The position numbers were made by a program, and so were the translations under genes. A stretch of 13,775 bases of DNA from an uncultured Azospirillum sp. Lineage in GTDB: Bacteria; Pseudomonadota; Alphaproteobacteria; Azospirillales; Azospirillaceae. The stretch lies in the NCBI RefSeq assembly GCF_946480385.1, contig NZ_CAMLJP010000144.1:1-13775 (forward strand), written 5' to 3'. The notes under the pieces are model-generated. The model ran no database searches. It was not told the DNA's origin and worked only from the letters and a program-made list of their open reading frames with translations. Shown here piece by piece: positions 7,624 to 12,977 of the stretch; the stretch's first letter is position 1; every line of letters starts with the position of its first letter.

Positions 7624-9570
7624 TCAGCCCGCCTGCTTGACCCGCATGTACCACTCGACCAGCCGGCGGACCTGCCGCTCGGTGTAGCCGCGGGTCATCA
7701 TGCGCGAGACGAACTCGGTGTGCTTCTTCTCGGTCTCGCCGTCCTTCTTCGAGCCGAAGCTGATGACCGGCAGCAGATCCTCGACCTGACTGAACATCCG
7801 CTTCTCGATGACCTCGCGGATCTTCTCGTAGGAGGTCCAGGACGGGTTGCGGCCGGCATTCGCCGCGCGGGCGCGCAGGGCGAACTTCACCACCTCGTTG
7901 CGGAAGTCCTTCGGGTTGGCGATGCCCGCCGGCTTCTCGATCTTGGTCAGCTCCTGGTTCAGCAGCTCGCGGTTCATCAGCTGGCCGGTGTCGGGATCCT
8001 TGAAGTCCTGATCCTCGATCCAGGCATCGGCATAGTCGACATAGCGGTCGAACAGGTTCTGGCCGTAGTCGGAGTAGGATTCCAGATAGGCCTTCTGGAT
8101 CTCGTTGCCGATGAACTCGGCATAGCGCGGGGCGAGTTCGGCCTTGATGAACTCGACGTACTTCTTCTCCGTCTCCTCCGGGAACTGTTCGCGCCGGATC
8201 GCCTGTTCCAGCACATACATCAGATGCACCGGATCGGCCGAGATCTCCGTCGAGTCGTAGTTGAAGGTCGAAGCCAGGACCTTGAAGGCGAAGCGGGTGG
8301 AGATGCCGCCCATTCCTTCGTCGACGCCGGCCTGGTCCTTGTACTCCTGCATCGACTTGGCTTTGGGATCGGTCTCCTTGACGCTCTCGCCGTCATAGAC
8401 CCGCATCTTGCTGTAGAAACTGCTGTTGGGATGCTCGCGCAGGCGCGACAGCACCGAGAAGCGGGCCAGCATCTCCAGCGTCGCCGGCGCGCAGGGCGCG
8501 GTCGCCAGATCGGAGCCGTTGACCAGCTTCTCGTAGATCTTCTGCTCCTCCGCCACCCGCAGGCAGTAGGGGACCTTGATCACGCAGATGCGGTCGATGA
8601 AGGCTTCGTTGTTCTTGTTGTTCTTGAAGGTCTGCCACTCCGCCTCGTTGGAGTGGGCCAGGATCACGCCCTGGAAGGGGATGGCGCCGATATTCTCGGA
8701 CCCGACATAGTTGCCCTCCTGCGTCGCGGTCAGCAGGGGGTGCAGCATCTTGATCGGGGCCTTGAACATCTCGACGAATTCCAGCATGCCCTGGGTCGCC
8801 CGGTTCAGGCCGCCGGAGAAGCTGTAGGCGTCGGGATCGTTCTGGCTGTAGATCTCCAGCTTGCGGATGTCGACCTTGCCGACCAGCGACGAGATGTCCT
8901 GGTTGTTCTCGTCGCCCGGCTCGGTCTTGGCCACGCCGATCTGGCGCAGCTTGCTGGGGTGCAGCTTCACCACCTTGAAGCGGTTGATGTCGCCGCCGAA
9001 TTCGTCGAGGCGCTTGACCGCCCACGGGCTCATCAGCCCGGTCAGGCGGCGCTTCGGGATGCCGAAGCGTTCCTCAAGCTCGTCGCCGATCTCGTCCGGG
9101 TTGAACAGGCCGAGCGGGCTTTCGAAGATCGGGCTGATCTCCTTGCCGGCCTTGAGGACATAGATCGGGCATTTCTCCACCAGCGACTTCAGCCGCTCCG
9201 CCAGCGACGACTTGCCGCCGCCGACCGGGCCCAGCAGGTAGAGGATCTGCTTACGCTCCTCCAGCCCTTGCGCGGCGTGGCGGAAGAAGCCGACGATCCG
9301 TTCGATCGTCTCTTCCATGCCGTAGAACTCGGAGAAGGCGGGATAGACCTTGATGGTCCGGTTCATGAAGATGCGGCCCAACCGCGGGTCGCGGGCCGTG
9401 TCGACCACCTCCGGTTCGCCGATGGCGGCCAGGATGCGTTCGGAGGCCGAGGCGTAGGACATGGGGTCGTCGCGGCACAGCTGGAGATAGTCCATCAGGG
9501 ACATCTCGGTCTCGCGGCGGGTCTCGTAATTCTGCGTGTAGCGCGTGAACAGTTCGTCGGCCGGGAACAT
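7624..9570 (-). CDS. prkA: PrkA family AAA+ serine protein kinase
   Basis: Predicted 648-residue homologue of E. coli YeaG (about 644) and Bacillus PrkA. The N-terminal AAA+ domain has a Walker A loop G114-PVGGG-K120-S in YLLGPVGGGKSS, a Walker B-like stretch GMLEFVEMFK (261-270) and a sensor-like AHSNE (305-309). The C-terminal PrkA domain follows. YeaG has been described as an autophosphorylating Ser/Thr kinase, and Bacillus PrkA as having ATP-dependent protease activity. Which applies here is open. ATG 9570 is chosen because MFPADELFTRYTQNYE aligns in position with the YeaG N-terminus and GGAG lies 6 nt upstream. The open frame upstream to 9798 is not family sequence. It is the first gene of the minus-strand cluster prkA-yeaH-spoVR-FkbM and is preceded by a long non-coding region. 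Confidence 0.96.
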   Translation of the reverse strand: MFPADELFTRYTQNYETRRETEMSLMDYLQLCRDDPMSYASASERILAAIGEPEVVDTARDPRLGRIFMNRTIKVYPAFSEFYGMEETIERIVGFFRHAAQGLEERKQILYLLGPVGGGKSSLAERLKSLVEKCPIYVLKAGKEISPIFESPLGLFNPDEIGDELEERFGIPKRRLTGLMSPWAVKRLDEFGGDINRFKVVKLHPSKLRQIGVAKTEPGDENNQDISSLVGKVDIRKLEIYSQNDPDAYSFSGGLNRATQGMLEFVEMFKAPIKMLHPLLTATQEGNYVGSENIGAIPFQGVILAHSNEAEWQTFKNNKNNEAFIDRICVIKVPYCLRVAEEQKIYEKLVNGSDLATAPCAPATLEMLARFSVLSRLREHPNSSFYSKMRVYDGESVKETDPKAKSMQEYKDQAGVDEGMGGISTRFAFKVLASTFNYDSTEISADPVHLMYVLEQAIRREQFPEETEKKYVEFIKAELAPRYAEFIGNEIQKAYLESYSDYGQNLFDRYVDYADAWIEDQDFKDPDTGQLMNRELLNQELTKIEKPAGIANPKDFRNEVVKFALRARAANAGRNPSWTSYEKIREVIEKRMFSQVEDLLPVISFGSKKDGETEKKHTEFVSRMMTRGYTERQVRRLVEWYMRVKQAG

Positions 9571-9811
9571 TCGTCGCTCCGTCTTATCTGGTCCGATGCG
9601 CCGGGGTGCCGCCGGTGGCTGCGGCGGCAGGCCGCGGCGCATGCCGCGATCCATGGGGCACTCCAGGGAAGACGCGGACCTCAAGGGGTCCACAGCCTCC
9701 CCGCTCAGCGGTAGAAGCCAGCGGTCTGGTGTAAGGAACGGTCCTGTGAAGGCCGGGAGCCGTCCGTCCTGCGACGCGGCAACCCCCGAACGAGTCATTT
9801 TTGAATGTAAT

Positions 9812-9833
9812 GCTCCACCTGGAGCTTTCCAGG
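9812..9833. promoter_or_regulatory. Two overlapping inverted repeats upstream of prkA
   Basis: GCTCCA-CC-TGGAGC (9812-9825) and CCTGGA-GCTT-TCCAGG (9818-9833) share CCTGGAGC, so only one fold or one dyad can form at a time. They overlap the -35 part of a weak candidate leftward promoter (TTTCCA on the plus strand at 9826-9831). An operator is possible but unproven. Confidence 0.35.
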
Positions 9834-9884
9834 CACTCAGGCTCCATAGCCGGAAAGCCCGCCGTGAAGCCGGCCTCTGCCATA

Positions 9885-9896
9885 GGACCTAGGTCC
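9885..9896. promoter_or_regulatory. Perfect 12-bp palindrome GGACCTAGGTCC
   Basis: The sequence reads identically on both strands and lies about 315 bp upstream of the prkA start in non-coding DNA. Its size and symmetry fit a site for a dimeric DNA-binding protein. I do not recognise it as a known consensus. Confidence 0.35.
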
Positions 9897-10211
9897 CACG
9901 GCCAGAGTTGGTGCGGCGAGCGCACCCGCTCAACCTGCGCGCGTGTTTGCCGCGCGTGCGGTGGAAGGTTCGGCGATTGGACTGTGACGGCTTTGCAGAG
10001 AGACGGCGTGTATCCGGCGGCAGTCGTCGTTGCCCGTCCGGTCGGGGAGAGTTGCCCAGTGCTGGTCGATCCATTGCGGTTCGATCGGGCCCTCTTGATC
10101 ACGCCATCGGCCTCCTCAAGCAAGCGCGCCGCCTCGACCAAGCACGGCGCAGGGATTTACCGTCGATGCTGGACTCCAAACCTTAACAAAATCTCGCAAG
10201 CGACATTGCGG

Positions 10212-10232
10212 CTGGCCGTATCGTATGGCCGG
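10212..10232. other. Stem-loop in the non-coding region
   Basis: CTGGCCGTA (10212-10220), loop TCG, and TATGGCCGG (10224-10232) form a 9-bp stem, counting two G-T wobble pairs. A smaller hairpin, CGCAA-6-TTGCG, lies directly before it (10195-10210), and CTCAA-7-TTGAG after it (10251-10267). No T-run follows on either side, so it is not a standard terminator. Consecutive hairpins would suit a structured RNA. Confidence 0.35.
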
Positions 10233-10346
10233 TGCTCCGTAACACCTCGCCTCAATACCTCTTTGAGATCATGTTGCGTCCCATTCGTCCCCATCAACAA
10301 GGCGGAAATTGGGTGAGGATGCGGCATTGACGCGGCGCGGTGGGGG

Positions 10347-10375
10347 ATTACCGCTCGATTGCCGAATTGTTTCAA
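10347..10375 (-). promoter_or_regulatory. Candidate leftward sigma-70-type promoter
   Basis: Read on the minus strand, TTGAAA (10375-10370) and GGTAAT (10352-10347) are separated by 17 bp. They match five and four of six consensus positions. Transcription would start near 10340 and run toward prkA, giving either a leader of about 770 nt or a separate small RNA. The site lies beside a 14-bp palindrome. This is pattern matching only. Confidence 0.25.
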
Positions 10376-10380
10376 TAACT

Positions 10381-10394
10381 TGGCAAGCTTGCCA
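10381..10394. promoter_or_regulatory. Perfect 14-bp palindrome TGGCAAGCTTGCCA
   Basis: An uninterrupted 14-bp dyad in the gap between the receiver gene's stop and prkA, immediately upstream of the candidate promoter at 10347-10375. It is a plausible operator by size and position. It does not match the sigma-54 spacing (GG and GC are too close). Confidence 0.35.
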
Positions 10395-10493
10395 CGGGGC
10401 GGGAAATTTTAAGGAGGGGTCCGCGTCCGGCCAGCCGCCGCCGTCGGGAGCGACAATCGCAGGCGGCAGACGCGACTTTCGGGCAAGGCCCGC

Positions 10494-10892
10494 TCAGGCC
10501 GGAAGACTGGTCCTCAGCCCCATGGCCAGGACCTCGCGCAGGCTGGCGGGGGTGACCGGCTTGGCCAGCACCGCGTCGGCGCCGCCGTCGCGCGCCTGGG
10601 CCTCGCGGTCGCCGTCGACACGGCCGCTCATCAACACCACCGGCAGGGCCTGCCGGTACGGCTCGCCGCCGGCGCGGAGCGCGCGGACGAAGCCGAAGCC
10701 GTCCATCGGCTGCATTTCCACGTCGCACAGCACCAGATCGGGAGAGTGGGCTGCGACGGCGGCGAGGCCCGACTCGCCGTCGGCGGCCTGATGCACCGCC
10801 TTGACACCCAGCGTGCCCAGCATCTTCGCCAACACCATGCGGGTGAAGGACTCGTCCTCGATCACCAGAACCGACAGGGCGCCGAACGGCAT
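10494..10892 (-). CDS. Stand-alone response regulator receiver protein
   Basis: Predicted 132-residue CheY-like protein consisting of one receiver domain and no output domain. Acidic pocket residues E12-D13, phospho-acceptor D57 in DLVLCDVEM, S89 in VVLMSG (the Thr/Ser switch) and K111 in LAKPV are all present, so it should be phosphorylatable. ATG 10892 puts the first beta strand (LSVLVIEDE) at the N-terminus, as expected, with a GGGACGGAG purine stretch just before. An upstream in-frame GTG would only add a low-complexity Gly/Ala/Glu tail. The open frame continues antisense through the Nudix gene and is a shadow. No histidine kinase lies in the window, so its partner is unknown. It is divergent from the Nudix gene, and its stop is followed by the non-coding region. 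Confidence 0.9.
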   Translation of the reverse strand: MPFGALSVLVIEDESFTRMVLAKMLGTLGVKAVHQAADGESGLAAVAAHSPDLVLCDVEMQPMDGFGFVRALRAGGEPYRQALPVVLMSGRVDGDREAQARDGGADAVLAKPVTPASLREVLAMGLRTSLPA

Positions 10893-10974
10893 CTCCGTCC
10901 CGCCTGCCCCGGTACCCTCAGCAGCACCCTCAGCCGACCGGTCAGCCACCACGCCCGCCCTTTCGCTTGAGCCA

Positions 10975-11011
10975 CCCCGGCGGACTGGCGCCGGGGGGTC
11001 ATTTCGTGACC
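10975..11011. other. Two adjacent hairpins in the receiver/Nudix divergent spacer
   Basis: CCCCGGCG-6-CGCCGGGG (10975-10996) is followed at once by GGTCA-TTTCG-TGACC (10997-11011). Both stems are perfect. They lie between the divergent starts at 10892 and 11124, where promoters or operators are expected. No -35/-10 pair could be assigned with confidence. Confidence 0.4.
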
Positions 11012-11079
11012 GGACTTGTGTACGATGGCAACCAAAGCCGCGCAAGATGTCCAAAAACAAGAGGGGCGGAGTGCCCTGG

Positions 11080-11127
11080 ATGAGCGGTTGCGCCGGTCCT
11101 CCGGCCCCGCTTAGATGGCATGCATGA
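11080..11127 (+). CDS. Putative 15-codon leader ORF coupled to the Nudix gene
   Basis: ATG 11080 is preceded at 8-nt spacing by GAGGGGCGGAG, the best ribosome-binding site in this area. The ORF encodes MSGCAGPPAPLRWHA and stops with TGA at 11125-11127, overlapping the Nudix ATG (11124-11126) as ATGA. The same frame can also begin at ATG 11047 (26 codons) without a good site. The Nudix gene itself has no Shine-Dalgarno, so translational coupling through this leader is plausible. A hairpin GCCGG-TCCT-CCGGC (11092-11105) lies inside the leader. CTCCG at 11099-11103 could instead pair with CGGAG of the leader's Shine-Dalgarno (11067-11071). The peptide itself is not recognised. Confidence 0.45.
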   Translation: MSGCAGPPAPLRWHA

Positions 11128-11990
11128 GCTTCCTCGATCACATCCGCGCGTGCAACGCGCACGACCTGTCCGGCTTCCGCCCCTTCGAGCTGGACGGCCA
11201 CACCGTGGGCTGGGTGCGCCATGCCCTGGCCGAGGCGCTGCCCGGCGTCGATCCAGGCTTCATCGTCACCGCCGACCGGCTGACCATCGCGCCCGAGATC
11301 CGGGACTTCGAAGCGCGCTCCACCCTGCTCGACCATGCCGCCGCCTATCTGGTGGAGAAGGGCACGGTCACCGCGCTGCGCGGGGAATATTACCCGATCC
11401 TGCCGCGTTGGGGGGCGGAGCCGCTGGCCCGGCTGGACCGCGCCGCGGTCGGCGCCTTCGGCATCGAGGCCTATGGCCTGCACATCAACGGCTTCGTCCG
11501 CGATGAGGCCGCCGGTAATGGGGCCGGCGGTCTGCTGCTGTGGGTCGGCCACCGCGCCCGCGACCGCGAGGTGGCGCCGGGCCAGTTCGACAATTTGATC
11601 GCCGGCGGCCAACCCATCGGCCTGTCGCTGGCCGAAAATCTGGAGAAGGAGGCGGCGGAGGAGGCCGGGCTTGATGCCGAGACCGCGCGCCGCGCCGTGC
11701 CGGTCGGCGCCATCAGCTACACGATGGAGACTCCGGCCGGCCTGAAGCGCGACCGCCTGTTCGTCTACGACCTGGAGCTTCCGCCCGGCCTCACCCCGGT
11801 CAACACCGACGGCGAGGTGGAGTGCTTCGAACTCTGGCCGCTGGACAAGGTGGCCGACTCGGTGCGCAGCACCGGCGACTGGAAGTTCAACGTCAACCTC
11901 GTGGTGATCGACTTCCTGGTCCGCCACGGCTGGCTGACCCCGGAGAGTGAGCCCGACTATCTGGAGATCGCCTGCGGCCTGCGCCGGTAG
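11124..11990 (+). CDS. DUF4743/Nudix hydrolase
   Basis: Predicted 288-residue protein: an N-terminal DUF4743 region (about 1-120) fused to a Nudix hydrolase domain. The same architecture occurs in eukaryotic thiamine-pyrophosphokinase-associated Nudix proteins, and damaged thiamine diphosphates are known substrates of some relatives. The substrate here is inferred at best. The Nudix helix lies at 161-183, beginning GGQPIG and ending EKEAAEEAGL. Metal-binding E176, E179 and E180 are present, but Lys175 replaces the usual Arg of REUxEE and Ser replaces the first conserved Glu of the box. MSFLDHIRACN is the typical family N-terminus, favouring ATG 11124 over ATG 11115. Neither has its own Shine-Dalgarno; see the overlapping leader ORF. 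A bidirectional terminator begins 20 bp after the stop. Confidence 0.9.
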   Translation: MSFLDHIRACNAHDLSGFRPFELDGHTVGWVRHALAEALPGVDPGFIVTADRLTIAPEIRDFEARSTLLDHAAAYLVEKGTVTALRGEYYPILPRWGAEPLARLDRAAVGAFGIEAYGLHINGFVRDEAAGNGAGGLLLWVGHRARDREVAPGQFDNLIAGGQPIGLSLAENLEKEAAEEAGLDAETARRAVPVGAISYTMETPAGLKRDRLFVYDLELPPGLTPVNTDGEVECFELWPLDKVADSVRSTGDWKFNVNLVVIDFLVRHGWLTPESEPDYLEIACGLRR

Positions 11991-12010
11991 GCCCGACTCC
12001 GGTCAAACAA

Positions 12011-12049
12011 AAGGCCCCGCCCTCTTGCGAGAGCGGGGCCTTATTGTTT
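12011..12049. terminator. Bidirectional intrinsic terminator
   Basis: AAGGCCCCGC (12011-12020) pairs perfectly with GCGGGGCCTT (12033-12042), and the stem continues as TCT/AGA around a TGCG loop after a two-base bulge. TTATTGTTT follows on the plus strand, and TTTTGTTT follows on the minus strand. The hairpin can therefore end both the Nudix transcript and the convergent cytochrome transcript. The A-rich and T-rich flanks are themselves nearly complementary. Confidence 0.9.
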
Positions 12050-12085
12050 CCGGCCGCGGGCGCGCCCGGTGCCTTTACCAGAGCC

Positions 12086-12116
12086 TTGCTTACCCTGGGC
12101 GTTGCTTACCCTGGGC
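12086..12116. repeat. Two-copy tandem repeat at the cytochrome gene 3' end
   Basis: TTGCTTACCCTGGGC occurs at 12086-12100 and 12102-12116, separated by one G (16-bp period). The repeat abuts the cytochrome stop codon (12118-12120). Read on the minus strand, it supplies a second in-frame TAA four codons after the first. Confidence 0.9.
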
Positions 12117-12117
12117 C

Positions 12118-12657
12118 TTACTGCGGCAGCGGCTGCGGGCTGTCGGCCAGCGAGCGCAGATAGGCGATGACGGCGGCGCGGTCGTCGTCCTTCTTCAGGC
12201 CGGCGAAGGTCATCTTGGTGCCCGGGGCATAAGCCTTCGGGTCGTAGAGGAACTTGTTCAGCTCGTCATAGGTCCAGGTGCCGCCGGTCTTGACCAGGGC
12301 ATCGGAATAGCTGAAGCCCTGCATATGGCCCTTCGGACCGCCGACGACGCCGTACAGGTTCGGGCCGACCTTGGCCGAACCGCCCTTGTCGAAGCTGTGG
12401 CAGGCGGCGCAGGCCTTGGCGACCTTCTGGCCGGCCTCCGGGCTGGCGGCGGCGAGCAACGGCGCGATCGGCGCCGGACCGGTGGGAGCCGCACCCTTGT
12501 CGGCAGGCGCGCTGGCCCCCTCGGGCGTCGCGATGACATAGACGCTCTTCTCGAGCGGCTTCGAATGAACCAGCACCTTGGACGCGAATCCGGCCAGCAT
12601 CGCGATCAGCCCGGCCAGAAGCACGGCGCCGAAAACCTTGTTCCACTCCATGCTCAT
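12118..12657 (-). CDS. Membrane-anchored class I cytochrome c (CycM/c552-like)
   Basis: Predicted 179-residue cytochrome. An uncleaved N-terminal membrane anchor spans about 8-30 (VFGAVLLAGLIAMLAGF). A flexible Ala/Pro-rich linker follows at 44-75. The haem domain holds C83-A-A-C86-H87 for covalent haem c and an axial Met149 in GTKM, so the domain lies in the periplasm. The layout and length match CycM-type cytochromes that carry electrons from the bc1 complex to an aa3 oxidase. The exact partner is inferred. ATG 12657 is chosen for AAGGGG 6 nt upstream; ATG 12651 lacks a site. It is convergent with the Nudix gene, with which it shares a terminator, and divergent from kdsB. Confidence 0.93.
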   Translation of the reverse strand: MSMEWNKVFGAVLLAGLIAMLAGFASKVLVHSKPLEKSVYVIATPEGASAPADKGAAPTGPAPIAPLLAAASPEAGQKVAKACAACHSFDKGGSAKVGPNLYGVVGGPKGHMQGFSYSDALVKTGGTWTYDELNKFLYDPKAYAPGTKMTFAGLKKDDDRAAVIAYLRSLADSPQPLPQ

Positions 12658-12977
12658 TGAGAGCCCCTTTTTTCCCTATTTCAGTACACTCGGCGTTTCT
12701 CCCGCCCGCGGCTGAACGCGCCGCGGCTACCATAGCCCGCGGTCCGAAGCTTGTCATAGCCCGGCGGACCGCGAAAAAAGGTCGCATACAAATTTGTCGC
12801 AGTCACCAACCTCTTAATTTGCTTGCGCATTACGCTGCACCGCAAAATAGGGCGGCCCCCGCTATTCCGTCTCCTGACGCCACCCCTTGACTGCATTGGG
12901 CCGCCGTGGTTCACCCGCGCCAGTTCCGTTACGGATCCGTGATCCATCGGCCCCTCCCCACCCGGAGTTTCCGCGCC
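12658..12977. promoter_or_regulatory. Divergent spacer between the cytochrome gene and kdsB
   Basis: No gene is seen in these 320 bp. The middle (about 12775-12850) is A/T-rich for this genome and should carry the two promoters. It holds the palindrome ACAAATTTGT (12788-12797) flanked by direct repeats GTCGCA (12781-12786 and 12796-12801), and TTGCG-13-CGCAA at 12824-12846. The 10-bp palindrome ACGGATCCGT lies at 12931-12940 near kdsB. A TTGACT at 12887 has no acceptable -10 partner, so no promoter is assigned. Confidence 0.5.

Larger units (their letters stand above)
9571..10493. other. 923-bp region without a convincing gene, upstream of prkA
   Basis: No frame on either strand has family features, a good ribosome-binding site and the G/C-ending codons of the neighbours. 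The stretch 9790-10420 is visibly less GC-rich than flanking genes. It contains a 12-bp and a 14-bp palindrome, overlapping inverted repeats at 9812-9833, hairpins at 10195-10210, 10212-10232 and 10251-10267, and a candidate leftward promoter at 10347-10375. A second, weaker leftward pair (TGGAAA/TACATT, 16-bp spacer) lies at 9804-9831 and would give prkA a leader of about 230 nt. It may hold the prkA control region, a small RNA or a decayed gene. Confidence 0.6.

Noticed and set aside
7549..9714. A 721-codon plus-strand open frame antisense to prkA.
   Set aside because: It mirrors the real gene's codon bias, has no family features, and prkA on the other strand is certain.
9571..9970. Sigma-54 (TGGC/GC) or EcfG (GGAAC/CGTT) promoter for prkA, as expected for a stress or nitrogen-controlled operon.
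   Set aside because: Several TGGC words occur, but none has a correctly spaced GC element, and no GGAAC box faces prkA.
10060..10095. GGTTCGATCGG resembling a tRNA T-loop.
   Set aside because: The flanking bases do not pair as a T-stem, and no acceptor or anticodon arms were found around it.
9801..10316. A 171-codon plus-strand frame in the region upstream of prkA.
   Set aside because: It has Cys/Ser/Arg-rich low-information sequence, no ribosome-binding site, and codon use unlike its neighbours.
10893..11927. Extension of the receiver gene upstream through a 477-codon minus-strand frame.
   Set aside because: The added part is antisense to the Nudix gene and is not receiver-like. The domain begins properly at ATG 10892.
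12887..12915. TTGACT as a -35 box for kdsB.
   Set aside because: The hexamer at the right distance (TTCACC) is too poor a -10 match to call a promoter.
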